Shown: positions 17,939 to 26,318, counted from the first letter of the stretch. The stretch is DNA of 36,412 bases from Candidatus Thorarchaeota archaeon (GCA_018238205.1 JABCTV010000012.1:1-36412), one strand, 5' to 3'. Notes: generated by a model not told the origin, from the letters alone. A program made the numbers and translations.

Positions 17939-18030
17939 GGAGAGGGATCGCCCCTGTAATTCTCCGCCGGGAGGACGCAGACTCAGTAACAGGAAACTCA
18001 GAATGAGCCTAAATGGCGTTTCCGTTCTCC
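17939..18030 (-). ncRNA. Probable novel small structured RNA with own promoter
   Basis: A 92-base sequence forms five nested, mutually compatible helices. P1 pairs GGAGA with TCTCC at the two ends (17939-17943 with 18026-18030), continued by GG/CC. P2 is CGCC/GGCG (17949-17952 with 18015-18018). P3 is CCTGT/ACAGG (17953-17957 with 17989-17993), capped by CTCC/GGAG around a GCCG tetraloop. P4 is CTCA/TGAG around GAA. On the minus strand a TATA box is centred 26 bases before the first paired base, and a U-rich run (ATATTTTCATTTTC) follows the last one. It resembles no RNA family I know (not tRNA, 5S or SRP). It could be a free RNA or a leader of the methyltransferase gene 70 bases downstream. 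Confidence 0.6.
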
Positions 18031-18051
18031 AAAATATAATTGAATAGGTTT

Positions 18052-18060
18052 CCTTATAAA
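18052..18060 (-). promoter_or_regulatory. TATA box for the small RNA
   Basis: TTTATAAGG on the minus strand, centred about 26 bases before position 18030. This is the usual archaeal distance to the transcription start, so the start would coincide with the first base of the RNA's closing helix. Confidence 0.6.
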
Positions 18061-18218
18061 TTGATACGTTCCAGCCTAAAAGTCACAACCAGACGTATTA
18101 GCGCGCAGTCTGCCGATTTATTGAACCTACCTTTACATCCACTGGAAAATCACGTTTTTTGACCTTATGCACAATAATATGTCCAAAATTTGTGACCCGA
18201 AGGAAAATTGAAACAAAT
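18061..18218. other. Intergenic stretch between two divergent promoters
   Basis: No coding frame or stable fold is evident. It lies between the minus-strand promoter of the small RNA and the plus-strand promoter of the membrane protein gene. Confidence 0.4.
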
Positions 18219-18226
18219 GTATAAGT
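18219..18226 (+). promoter_or_regulatory. TATA box for the membrane protein gene
   Basis: TGTATAAG, preceded by a purine-rich GAAACAAA that could be a BRE. The distance predicts transcription start near 18247-18250, giving a leader of roughly 30 bases that contains the ribosome site of the gene starting at 18279. Confidence 0.5.
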
Positions 18227-18278
18227 GGCTTGACGAAGAAATCTGAAACGCGACCTTATCGTGAAGGGAGGAAACAAC

Positions 18279-18911
18279 GTGACAATTAATGATGCACAAA
18301 CTTCAGAAAATATCTATCAGGATGAAACATCTTACAGCACAATGCTGAAGGTCGGGATAATTGGATCACTCTTATCAATAGTCTGGGTATTCATGTTGGC
18401 CATTGAATATTCATCAAACCTGTATCAGGAATTTATTTTCGTCTATCTATTAACCATCACATCATACACATCAATGGTCTTACTCATCACTGGTGTATCT
18501 GGCTTATTACTCAGATATCGAAGTAAATATGCACTTCCTGTTGTTTTTCTGTATCTGATATATGAAGCAATAACTCGGTATACTGCCCTTGGTGTCTACA
18601 GTTTCTATCTTTTTGTAGCACTAAATCTCATCATAGGAATAATGCTAGTAACGATAAGGAATGATGTGCAAAATAGTTGGTTACTGTACGGAGTCAGCAG
18701 TATGTTTGCACTGAGATCATTGATTCCCCAAGGTATTAGATTTTTGTTCAATATGGTTTATCCGTATCCAGGTGATTTTGTTGCTACCATGATTTGGTGG
18801 TCACCAACTCTGATTGCCCATACGATATACTGTATACTCATCATTCTCTTACTCTGTTCAGAAGTTAGACCTGGATTTCTTTCGAGAAAAATCATAGTTA
18901 TAGAATCCTGA
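18279..18911 (+). CDS. Small polytopic membrane protein of unknown function
   Basis: About 210 residues with five to six hydrophobic segments: GIIGSLLSIVWVFMLAI, FIFVYLLTITSYTSMVLLIT, LPVVFLYLIYEAI, FYLFVALNLIIGIMLV, a weaker one near WLLYGVSSMFAL, and IAHTIYCILIILLL. A short polar N-terminus precedes them. The GTG at 18279 is preferred to the one at 18261 because GGAGG lies seven bases before it. No catalytic or transport motif is seen. A TATA box at 18219 supports independent transcription. The gene ends 13 bases before the oppositely oriented tRNA-Gln gene. Confidence 0.8.
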   Translation: MTINDAQTSENIYQDETSYSTMLKVGIIGSLLSIVWVFMLAIEYSSNLYQEFIFVYLLTITSYTSMVLLITGVSGLLLRYRSKYALPVVFLYLIYEAITRYTALGVYSFYLFVALNLIIGIMLVTIRNDVQNSWLLYGVSSMFALRSLIPQGIRFLFNMVYPYPGDFVATMIWWSPTLIAHTIYCILIILLLCSEVRPGFLSRKIIVIES

Positions 18912-18924
18912 AACAAGAATGAGA

Positions 18925-19001
18925 TGGTAGCCCCGCCAGAATTTGAATCTGGGTCTAAGGGACCAGAACCCTCTATGCTGGGCCAACTACACCACGGGGC
19001 T
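18925..19001 (-). tRNA. tRNA-Gln (anticodon CUG) with encoded CCA
   Basis: The minus strand gives a complete cloverleaf. The acceptor stem AGCCCCG pairs with CGGGGCT, and discriminator A is followed by an encoded CCA (18925-18927). The D arm contains AGTTGG. The anticodon stem GAGGG/CCCTT holds loop TTCTGGT with anticodon CTG. The variable loop has four bases, and the T arm is CCAGA-TTCAAAT-TCTGG. There is no intron. It reads CAG codons. Plus-strand frames across it are not coding. Confidence 0.95.
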
Positions 19002-19115
19002 ATTGTGCGGTATGAACCGCAAATGGACACTAGGCAATCGGTTTTTCATCTTTTCGGTTGTTATCCATTCACCTTGTTTATTAGAGACAAAGCTAAACCT
19101 TCCGCGAGGATACAA

Positions 19116-19850
19116 ATGCCATTCTGGTCTGAATTTTCACACGAGAGCTTCCAAAAAGCAGCAGGGAAGACGGAGGTTGTAGTGATGGTGACTGGAGCCA
19201 TGGAGGCGCATGGAACGCATCTTCCCTTAGCCACGGATTCATATCTACCAACTTATCTTGCAGAGAAGGTTGCGGAGAAGACTGATGCGTTAGTTTTACC
19301 GACGATACCCTTTGGTGACAGTTGGGAGTTCAATAATTTCGAGGGAACCATCTCAATTGCCCCAGATGTTTTGGTAGACGTCTACAATTCAATCATGAAG
19401 GGAGTTTTCAAACATGGTTTTCAGTATCTGGTCGTATTGAATGGTCATGGTGGAAATATACCAGCTCTAACAATGGCGGCGAAAACTGCAACCAAAAGAG
19501 GAAACCGTGTTGTTATCATCGTCAATTGGTGGAAGGACCTTGCAGAAAATGCTCGCAAGCTTGTGGAGGAAACCCCTGGGGGTCATGCTGCTGAAGATGA
19601 AACCTCAGAGTTGATGCATGTGCGCCCGGAGTTGGTTGATATGTCAAAGGCAGTTTCACATCGAGTAGTGACTAAGTTCAGAATCATCTCAGGGAGTTAC
19701 AGAGATGAACTTCTACCATCAGCTATGTATGGTGATCCTCGAAAGGCAACTCCTGAGAAAGGTCGTCTGATCATGGAACAAGCTGAAGAGGAATTGATTG
19801 AGTTGATTAATCAACTGCAACAGGGAAAGCTCCCGCTAATTCGCGAGTGA
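19116..19850 (+). CDS. Creatininase-family amidohydrolase
   Basis: Metal-dependent amidase fold of 244 residues. Conserved metal-site motifs are GAMEAHGTHLPLATDSYL near the N-terminus, LNGHGGN in the middle, and GGHAAEDETSELM, matching the family pattern GxHAGxxETS. Relatives include creatinine amidohydrolase, the archaeal FAPy deformylase ArfB and mycofactocin MftE; this member cannot be assigned to one. The ATG at 19116 has GAGG six bases before it, and the upstream frame runs through the antisense of tRNA-Gln. Its stop abuts the end of the convergent GTPase gene with no gap. Confidence 0.88.
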   Translation: MPFWSEFSHESFQKAAGKTEVVVMVTGAMEAHGTHLPLATDSYLPTYLAEKVAEKTDALVLPTIPFGDSWEFNNFEGTISIAPDVLVDVYNSIMKGVFKHGFQYLVVLNGHGGNIPALTMAAKTATKRGNRVVIIVNWWKDLAENARKLVEETPGGHAAEDETSELMHVRPELVDMSKAVSHRVVTKFRIISGSYRDELLPSAMYGDPRKATPEKGRLIMEQAEEELIELINQLQQGKLPLIRE

Positions 19851-20723
19851 TCAAATCCCAATCTTGAAGATTAATGAATCACGTAAAACACGTTGGAACA
19901 TTCTCAACAGATTCTTTCCTTCAGTTGCTATCGTGTCAAAGACAGGATAACCTTCCAGATCCAACATCTGAACCATATAGTCAATAGGGAGTGCGTTAGG
20001 TAGGTCTCTCTTGTTAAGTGAACAAACTATTGGTAGTGTTGCCATTCTATCTGTACCCAGTGCAATTCGTAGTTCTTGAATCGATGCTAAGTTCTCATTC
20101 ATCTGTTCTGGTGTAGAGTCAGCCATGAATATGATACCATCACAATCACGAAGAACTTTGATTCGGCTACTTGCATGTCTACGCTGTCCTGCTACGGTGA
20201 AGACATCAAATACCATGTTTTCACTTGCTGTCACAGGCACAAAATCGAAGAACGTGGTCCTACCAAGTTCATCAGATATCTCAACAATCTTTCCTTTTGA
20301 AAGAGACCTGATGTTACCGAATAGCCAACGGAGGGCTGTAGTCTTGCCGGAGAGAGAAGGTCCATAGAAGACTATCTTGATATGGACTCTACCTTCAGCG
20401 TCACGTTTCAAGACCTTTCCTGGAACAATTTCAGCTGCAGTCTGTGGCGTGATGCTTGCTCTTCTTGCAAGGTCTGCAGTTTTTTCAGCATCAATATCGA
20501 CCTCATGCGGAATTACTGCGTGACCCATAGTAAAAGTAACAGGTGTCTTTTCAGCAGCAACTTCAGAAAAAGGAGAAGCAGATTTGACTTCTTCAGCTAT
20601 GGTCTCTGGATCAACCTTGGGAATACTAGTATCAACTGATTCTTTACCAGCTAATGATTCTTCCTCCGGTTTCTTCTTTGACCGGCCGAATAACCTCCTG
20701 AACACGGACAAAACGCTCTCCAA
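19851..20723 (-). CDS. MglA/Arf-like small GTPase with long N-terminal extension
   Basis: Residues from about 113 form a small GTPase domain of the MglA type. The P-loop GPSLSGKTT is at 121-129, switch I LGRTTFFDFVPV at 153-164, the G3 region TVAGQ at 176-180, and NKRD at 237-240. MglA proteins are polarity switches that work with roadblock (MglB) proteins, and Asgard archaea have many related GTPases. The first 110 residues are an extension. It opens with a cationic amphipathic segment (SVLSVFRRLFGRSKKK), followed by an acidic, probably disordered linker. A membrane-binding role for the segment is inference. The TTG start sits about 25 bases after a TATA-like TTTAAGA, consistent with a leaderless transcript. 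Confidence 0.88.
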   Translation of the reverse strand: MESVLSVFRRLFGRSKKKPEEESLAGKESVDTSIPKVDPETIAEEVKSASPFSEVAAEKTPVTFTMGHAVIPHEVDIDAEKTADLARRASITPQTAAEIVPGKVLKRDAEGRVHIKIVFYGPSLSGKTTALRWLFGNIRSLSKGKIVEISDELGRTTFFDFVPVTASENMVFDVFTVAGQRRHASSRIKVLRDCDGIIFMADSTPEQMNENLASIQELRIALGTDRMATLPIVCSLNKRDLPNALPIDYMVQMLDLEGYPVFDTIATEGKNLLRMFQRVLRDSLIFKIGI

Positions 20724-20812
20724 GCTGTACGAATGCGATACTAGTCTTAAATCTTCGCTAGATTTAATCCGCAGAGAACTTTATCTGTAACTTGACACAT
20801 TTTCGTGTTGCA

Positions 20813-21937
20813 ATGACCGATTTAATCGACCCTGAACTCCTTTCAGAGATGTGGCCTACTCTGAAAGACATGACATATCTCAACAATGCTGCAACTGGTA
20901 TTCCACCTATTGCAACAATCAATGCCATGAAAGATTACCTGGATAATAGGATAAGAGCGACAGGCACTTTCCAAGAGACCCTTGAGAACCTCAAAGCACT
21001 TAGAATTCACCTAGCGCAACTGCTTGGAGGAGATTACAGTCAATACGCATTGGTACCAAGTACCAGTTCGGGAGTAAATTCATTTGCACACAGCATAAAG
21101 TATCCAGAGGGGTCCAACATTGTTCTGTGTGATCTTGAATTCCCTGCAAATTATGTTCCGTGGCAAAATGTGAATAAATTGTATGGTCCAGAATTAAGAG
21201 TAGTAAAATCGGTTGATGGTAGAGTCCCAATTGAGAGATTTGCTGAAGCAATTGATGAGAATACAAGGGTGGTTGCTATTAGCCAAATTCAGTTTGGAAC
21301 TGGATTTAGAGCTGATTTGGGAGCTCTAGAGAAGTTATCCCATGACAATGGTGCATATTTGTCAGTCGACATAATTCAAGCTGCAGGATGTTTCGAAACA
21401 GACTTAGTAGACTTAAAGATTGATTTCGCAACAGGGCAGGCAGCAAAATGGATGCTCGGGCCAATTGGAGCAGGATATATTTACGTCAGGAAATCTATCA
21501 TGGACAAAATACACCCAAGGTTTCTTGGATGGTGGGGTGTTGAAAAACTCACAGAGTTTGGTTACTTTGATAGAGAACCTCATGAAGATGCAAGAATGTT
21601 CCAAGTTGGTTCACCTGCAATGGTTGCATATATTGGGCTTCTAGAGTCACTGAAGGTTCTATTACAAATTTCTAGCAAGAATCGAGAACGTGCCGCACTG
21701 GCAACAGCAGACTATCTGCGAAAGAGGTTGACTGAGCTTGATATTCCATACTATGACTTTGGACCAAACAACAACTCTGCTACAGTTTCATGTGAACCTC
21801 CTGATGTAGATAAATTAAATGATAATCTTGCTAAAAACAAGATTCACTGTTCAGTACGAAATGGAAGACTACGAGTGTCACCTCACTTCTATAATTCTAC
21901 TGAAGAGATTGACAGACTAGTGGAGTACTTTAGGTGA
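20813..21937 (+). CDS. Class V aminotransferase-fold PLP enzyme
   Basis: A fold-type I PLP enzyme of 374 residues, related to cysteine desulfurases, selenocysteine lyases and isopenicillin-N epimerases. It has TYLNNAATGIPP near the start, VPSTSSGVNSF for phosphate binding and VDIIQAAG with the ring-nitrogen Asp (about Asp186). The Schiff-base lysine is Lys212 in GQAAKWMLGPIGAGYIYV. The RxGxHC catalytic cysteine loop of NifS/IscS enzymes is not seen, so it is probably not a classical desulfurase. The ATG at 20813 is favoured over the TTG at 20792. The stop overlaps the GTG of the next gene by three bases, indicating coupled translation with the MBL-fold hydrolase. Confidence 0.85.
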   Translation: MTDLIDPELLSEMWPTLKDMTYLNNAATGIPPIATINAMKDYLDNRIRATGTFQETLENLKALRIHLAQLLGGDYSQYALVPSTSSGVNSFAHSIKYPEGSNIVLCDLEFPANYVPWQNVNKLYGPELRVVKSVDGRVPIERFAEAIDENTRVVAISQIQFGTGFRADLGALEKLSHDNGAYLSVDIIQAAGCFETDLVDLKIDFATGQAAKWMLGPIGAGYIYVRKSIMDKIHPRFLGWWGVEKLTEFGYFDREPHEDARMFQVGSPAMVAYIGLLESLKVLLQISSKNRERAALATADYLRKRLTELDIPYYDFGPNNNSATVSCEPPDVDKLNDNLAKNKIHCSVRNGRLRVSPHFYNSTEEIDRLVEYFR

Positions 21938-22623
21938 TTAATGTGTTTGATAAAATTGCAGACTCTATCTATTTTCTTGTGAGCCGATCCATGGACTCGA
22001 ATATTACTTTCATTCAATCTGGAGACCATCATATCTTAGTTGATACAGGAACAGGAATGAATTATGCAGCACTCGACAAGTATCTTCAGAATATTGGTTC
22101 CTCACACTCATCAATTACCGATATTGTTCTGACTCATAGTCATATTGATCATATTGGGGGAGTCATTCCGCTAGTTGAATCAGGGAGTCCAAAGATTCAT
22201 CTACATAAAGCAGAAGCAGAGCCAATCAATAATGGTAACATGAACCAGACCTTAGCAGATACGTTTGGAGCAGATTTACCACCGCTGAATATTGAAGGTA
22301 TTCTTGAGGAGGGAACAATTCTGGATTTTGGTGATATTAAGATGAAAGTGTATCACACTCCAGGACATTCCTTGGGTAGTATCTGTCTAATGATACTAGA
22401 TACTGGAATCCTCATCACGGGTGACACTCTATTTCCAGGCGGTAGCTTTGGGAGAACAGACTTTCCGGGTGGAGATGATCGAGCCCTAGTAAGTTCTCTC
22501 AAAAGGATATCAGAAATGACTTTCGAGGTGGGACTTCCGGGTCATATGAATGCTATGAAATTCAATGCAAAGAAATCTGCACACGCTTCATATCAAATGG
22601 CTAAAACGATGTTCAGGATGTAG
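21934..22623 (+). CDS. Metallo-beta-lactamase-fold hydrolase (glyoxalase II-like)
   Basis: A 229-residue MBL-fold protein. The binuclear metal motif is THSHIDHIGG, with later ligands in TPGHSLGSI and TGDTLFPGG and a last His in GLPGHMN. The segment FPGGSFGRTDFPGGD is typical of the hydroxyacylglutathione-hydrolase/persulfide-dioxygenase branch. It starts at a GTG overlapping the stop of the PLP enzyme (GTGA), so the two probably act on one pathway. The stop overlaps the end of the convergent ketopantoate reductase gene by 11 bases. Confidence 0.88.
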   Translation: MINVFDKIADSIYFLVSRSMDSNITFIQSGDHHILVDTGTGMNYAALDKYLQNIGSSHSSITDIVLTHSHIDHIGGVIPLVESGSPKIHLHKAEAEPINNGNMNQTLADTFGADLPPLNIEGILEEGTILDFGDIKMKVYHTPGHSLGSICLMILDTGILITGDTLFPGGSFGRTDFPGGDDRALVSSLKRISEMTFEVGLPGHMNAMKFNAKKSAHASYQMAKTMFRM

Positions 22624-23602
22624 TGACCGAATCAACCAATTCCTTAACTTCAAGAGGTTTGATATCAACCATCACATCAGAGTCCTCTAGATACTTTGAC
22701 TCTATTGCCTTGATAAGAGCATAAACGGATTCGTTAGAGGGGGTTTCAATTCCAAGTTCCTTGCCAAGTCGAATAATCTCACCAGTTATAGAGTCGATCT
22801 CGGTTCGCTTTCCAGCTTGGATATCTTGAAGCATCGAGTTGATGTTATCCCCTGTGGCTTTTGCAGTTCCAAGGGCATATCGAACAGGATCTTCGGTGGT
22901 CAGTTCTATTCCAAGCGCCTTCACAATTTTTACAGCTTCCTCTACAAGCTGTATAACAAGACCTCGGAGTTGCGGATTCTTGTAGACCTCACCATTTGTG
23001 AAACCAGTCAATGCTCCTACGGGGTTAATACCACAATTAACAAGGGTCTTAGTCCAGACCACACCCTCGATGTTCTTACTAGCACTAACCTCAAATCCAC
23101 ACTTTTTGAACATGTCAGTCATTTTCATAACATAATCATAATTTTCAGGATACCTTGAACCTAGCTCCGTGAGACCGCAACCAGTTGCAGTAACAATACC
23201 AGGCTCAGTCCTGAGAGCACCCATGCAAGTAGTAGCTCTGAGAACCTTGGTTGTGTGAAGCTCCTCTGCAACACGTTCTTCAGTTCCGAGACCATTCTGA
23301 ATCAACATGACATAAGCGCCCTTGTCAATCAGGTGCTTAGCTGTCTTGATAGCAGGAATTGTATCGTAAGTTTTTGTAGTTAGAAGAATCAAGTCAGCAT
23401 CTACAATTTCAGTTGCAGACTCAACTGCATCAAGATGGAACGTATGCTCACCCATTATACCACGAATCTGTAAACCCTTTGAGTGAATGGCGGAAACATG
23501 AGGATTACGTCCAACAAGAATAACCTCATTGTCATTCACTGTGCTAAGAAACGCACCGTAAAGACTTCCAATGGTTCCAGATCCCAAAACGACTATTTTC
23601 AT
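22613..23602 (-). CDS. panE: 2-dehydropantoate 2-reductase (ketopantoate reductase)
   Basis: Reduces ketopantoate to pantoate with NAD(P)H, the step before pantoate kinase in archaeal CoA synthesis. The N-terminal nucleotide motif is VVLGSGTIGSLYGAFLS. Conserved features include LIQNGLGTEE, the catalytic-lysine region VVWTKTLVNCGINPVGALTGFTNGE, and the C-terminal GKRTEIDSITGEIIRLGKELGIETPSN. The length of 329 residues is normal. It is the last gene of a three-gene minus-strand unit: its ATG overlaps the stop of the phosphopantothenate synthetase gene as TAATG. Confidence 0.95.
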   Translation of the reverse strand: MKIVVLGSGTIGSLYGAFLSTVNDNEVILVGRNPHVSAIHSKGLQIRGIMGEHTFHLDAVESATEIVDADLILLTTKTYDTIPAIKTAKHLIDKGAYVMLIQNGLGTEERVAEELHTTKVLRATTCMGALRTEPGIVTATGCGLTELGSRYPENYDYVMKMTDMFKKCGFEVSASKNIEGVVWTKTLVNCGINPVGALTGFTNGEVYKNPQLRGLVIQLVEEAVKIVKALGIELTTEDPVRYALGTAKATGDNINSMLQDIQAGKRTEIDSITGEIIRLGKELGIETPSNESVYALIKAIESKYLEDSDVMVDIKPLEVKELVDSVTTS

Positions 23603-24411
23603 TATGCATTCGCTCCTGGCTGTATCTTCTGACGAAGAGATCCGATATTCTTTGATAAATCTCCTAATCGGGTTCTCATCAGTTTGATTGAATCAGCTAG
23701 ATTCTTTTCATTGTCAAAGGTCTCCACCATCTTCAGTAATTCATCGAGTGGAGTGTCTTTCAGTTCTCGAGCATATTCGACCATCAATGGTAAACATCGA
23801 ATAATATTGTCAACAATTGTGATATCAGAATATACTGCAGTTCGACTCATAGGGTTAAGATCAATAGTAATAACAAATTTCCCGATGGTTTTGAGTGCCT
23901 CAGTTCTGTCACCATCTTCTAATGGAACAAGAATGACATCAGCCGAACCAATTCCATCAGGATCAACTTTTCGGCGATTGCTACTCAGTTCAGGAATAGT
24001 TTCAGATGGTCTATCATGAGTTCCCAGAACTTCTTTTGCACCAGCAGATTTCAATGCACCAAGTATTGCATCTTCTCGCTCTTTCCTGTAGTAGAAGAGG
24101 TTGATTTCTAATGCGGCTCCAGTTAATTCAGACAATGTAACGGTTTCCGCGGGTACAAGTGCGCAAACATTCCCATTGACACTAATGACTGGGTGATGAG
24201 CAGTTAGCATAGCTGCTACAGCAACCTTGATTGCATGCTTGGCAATATCATTCGTCTTCTCACCGATGAGATAATCAAAAGCTTCACCACGACCATGTGC
24301 AAGAAGTCCTGCTGTTGCGACCTCATGACGTGTGTGACCTTCGATTATTTTTTCTCGAGTTTCTAGAGAAACCTTACGAGGATGATCTTCAGGTATCTCA
24401 ATCTTTACCAT
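23602..24411 (-). CDS. 4-phosphopantoate--beta-alanine ligase (phosphopantothenate synthetase)
   Basis: Archaeal-type enzyme (COG1701) that condenses 4-phosphopantoate with beta-alanine using ATP. It replaces bacterial pantothenate synthetase and kinase. Recognisable blocks are IPEDHPRKVSLETREKI at the start, LLAHGRGEAFDYLIGEKT, ISVNGNVCALVP, and DLNPMSRTAVYSDITIVDN near the C-terminus. The length of 269 residues is right for the family. Its start overlaps the end of the pantoate kinase gene by 7 bases and its stop overlaps the panE start, so all three are tightly coupled. Confidence 0.95.
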   Translation of the reverse strand: MVKIEIPEDHPRKVSLETREKIIEGHTRHEVATAGLLAHGRGEAFDYLIGEKTNDIAKHAIKVAVAAMLTAHHPVISVNGNVCALVPAETVTLSELTGAALEINLFYYRKEREDAILGALKSAGAKEVLGTHDRPSETIPELSSNRRKVDPDGIGSADVILVPLEDGDRTEALKTIGKFVITIDLNPMSRTAVYSDITIVDNIIRCLPLMVEYARELKDTPLDELLKMVETFDNEKNLADSIKLMRTRLGDLSKNIGSLRQKIQPGANA

Positions 24412-25349
24412 GAAACCAACCTCCCGCCAGCTTTAGAAATACTTGTGACTTGAACCTGAGATTTATTCCAGTACTTTGTGAGAATACCAACTGCGTTCTG
24501 TGACTGTTTCTCATTGCAGAAACAGAAAACAGAATCTCCCAACATAACCATGCTTGATTGATTTAATCCGGAATCATCTAAATCCCGAAGAGCTGCGTTC
24601 ACTCGTTCAGTGCTCAAACCAATTAACTTTGTAAATTCCCTTGAACAAGAAATGAAAGTATCAAGTGAAGGATTGTCAATGATCCGTTCAACCAGATTAT
24701 CACCAACAGTATTAATTCTAGTGCGACTCTGCGGATTCGTCAATATATCGTGAGTCTTCAGACCGGGGGCGCCTGCTAAGACAACAGTCAATGATTCGCT
24801 ATCTGGAATATTCACGATTTTGCCAACTCCAGGTCCACCAGGGTGAATACGAATTTCGATACCACCCAATGTCTGAGCAATAACATCACCAAGACCGGTT
24901 CGATGCTCTATTTCAGCACGGTGAGCATATTCTGCTGCATGAGTGTCGCTCATTGTAGAATCAATAATATGGCCGAGGGCAAGTGCAGTACCTAGAGCCC
25001 CTGCTCCAGATGCTCCAAAACCAACTCCAGATGGAAGAGAGGACTTGTGTGTAACTGTAACCTTGAACTGCATCTCATATTCCTCGACCAATTTTCTTAC
25101 CACCGTTTTTGTCACATTTGCATCGATGTATTCATCATTGTATATTGTTGTAATCTCAAGCGATTTGCTTGGTATTGCACTGACAGTGGTGAGTGTTCCT
25201 ATCTCCACCGAGAATCCTGCGCCTGTCGATCCACACTCTAGGGGATTTTTCTTCTCGTCAAAGATTCTGAAAACTCCCGTAATGTGACCTGGCACAAAAG
25301 CTTGTGCGGTTATTGGCATATCATCTAAAGTGTTCAAGGTGTCAGTCAT
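24405..25349 (-). CDS. Pantoate kinase (GHMP superfamily)
   Basis: Archaeal pantoate kinase (COG1829), which phosphorylates pantoate with ATP ahead of the ligase encoded next to it. The diagnostic N-terminal motif is AFVPGHITGVFRIF, and the GHMP ATP loop is LPSGVGFGASGAGALG. The C-terminal region HDILTNPQSRTRIN is also typical. The ATG at 25349 (314 residues) is chosen because a TATA-like TTTATACAT lies about 25 bases before it, which fits a leaderless transcript. The longer ORF back to 25448 reads through the promoter. It is first in the unit pantoate kinase, synthetase, panE. Three TATACATG copies lie in its promoter. Confidence 0.93.
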   Translation of the reverse strand: MTDTLNTLDDMPITAQAFVPGHITGVFRIFDEKKNPLECGSTGAGFSVEIGTLTTVSAIPSKSLEITTIYNDEYIDANVTKTVVRKLVEEYEMQFKVTVTHKSSLPSGVGFGASGAGALGTALALGHIIDSTMSDTHAAEYAHRAEIEHRTGLGDVIAQTLGGIEIRIHPGGPGVGKIVNIPDSESLTVVLAGAPGLKTHDILTNPQSRTRINTVGDNLVERIIDNPSLDTFISCSREFTKLIGLSTERVNAALRDLDDSGLNQSSMVMLGDSVFCFCNEKQSQNAVGILTKYWNKSQVQVTSISKAGGRLVSW

Positions 25350-25366
25350 ATTTTTCCCAACAAACT

Positions 25367-25427
25367 CATGTATAAAGTAATACCATGTATATCGCGCGTC
25401 ATACCCATCAGTATATACATGTATATA
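25367..25427 (-). promoter_or_regulatory. Pantoate kinase promoter with three TATACATG repeats
   Basis: On the minus strand TATACATG occurs at 25367-25374, 25384-25391 and 25418-25425. The offsets are 17 and 34 bases. The first copy overlaps the likely TATA box of the pantoate kinase gene. The third is the core of a perfect 16-base palindrome at 25412-25427. Evenly phased sites across a core promoter suggest a regulator's operator, possibly for CoA-level control. Repeated TATA-like sequence by chance is the alternative. Confidence 0.4.
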
Positions 25428-25466
25428 TATTGCGTTTAAGTCAAACAAAAGTCAATTAGAATAGGT

Positions 25467-26318
25467 CTATTTCAATGGAACTAGGCTTGTATACTGCTTC
25501 ACTCGTGGGTCAGTTGAAGCTGGAGCAGGATATGCCCATCGTGCATCAATATCGCGTCCACTCAAATCAAAGACATTGAAGCTTCCTGATGACCAAGTAA
25601 GTGGACTGAAGCCAAGAAGAAGTGTTTGAGTTCTCCAGCTTGAAACACAAATGTGTCGATTCATACCAGCTGTTGGAACTACAAGAAAGACGTTTGAGAG
25701 TTCCATAAGAAGTGAAGTACTGATACGGTAAAAGAAGCTGTAAGTTTTCCTATGCTCTTCAGTTCCTTGCTCACGAAGGTCGTTTAGATATCTGATAATT
25801 GTTTCATCATGAACTGATGGATCCATCACATCAGATAGCTCTTCTACATCAACAACAACAGCAGTTTCAAAGTAATAAGCAAGCGGAAACTCAGTGACAT
25901 GAAAGATGATGAATTTGTTCTTCGTAATAGCCTGATATAGATGTTGAAAGATTGCTTGTTTTGAATAGAGAGAATTGACATCTAAGGAGGCTGGATCAAA
26001 GTTCTCAAACTCGTCTGAAACAATAAGACGGAACATATCATCTAGCATATCGCCGTCATAACCAATTCTCACAACATGATAGGGGCGGTCATCTGAATTC
26101 TCATCCATTCGCTTTGTGGAAACAAGAAATTCATTGTAATCTCGCAGAAATGTATCAACCTCATTGTCATTATCAGTAACAAAGAGTGATTGTGTGGGTG
26201 TATCGAGAGCTGATACTACTTTGTCGTATGCTTGAAAACGAGCCTTCTTCTCAGCATCAAATCCTTTGAGAAGAGCCTCCAAGTCACGAGTAGAGTCAGC
26301 CAAGTATTCCACATCCAT
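25467..26318 (-). CDS. Unrecognised soluble protein
   Basis: I do not recognise the family. The product is about 283 residues from the ATG at 26318 (a TTG at 26342 would add eight). It is acidic and mostly mixed alpha/beta. Hydrophobic strands such as KNKFIIFHVTEFPLAYYF and NVFLVVPTAGMNRHICV suggest a globular core, and there is no signal peptide or transmembrane segment. There are no cysteine clusters or nucleotide motifs. It lies between coaBC and the pantoate kinase unit and could be involved in CoA metabolism, but position is the only argument. Confidence 0.75.
   Translation of the reverse strand: MDVEYLADSTRDLEALLKGFDAEKKARFQAYDKVVSALDTPTQSLFVTDNDNEVDTFLRDYNEFLVSTKRMDENSDDRPYHVVRIGYDGDMLDDMFRLIVSDEFENFDPASLDVNSLYSKQAIFQHLYQAITKNKFIIFHVTEFPLAYYFETAVVVDVEELSDVMDPSVHDETIIRYLNDLREQGTEEHRKTYSFFYRISTSLLMELSNVFLVVPTAGMNRHICVSSWRTQTLLLGFSPLTWSSGSFNVFDLSGRDIDARWAYPAPASTDPRVKQYTSLVPLK

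Noticed and set aside
17937..18035. Cyclic-di-GMP (GEMM) riboswitch, suggested by GGACGCA and GCCTAAA on the plus strand
   Set aside because: The conserved order of the aptamer parts is not met, and the promoter evidence points to the minus strand.
18924..19115. Plus-strand frame leading into the creatininase-family gene
   Set aside because: It crosses the antisense of tRNA-Gln; the real start at 19116 has its own ribosome site.
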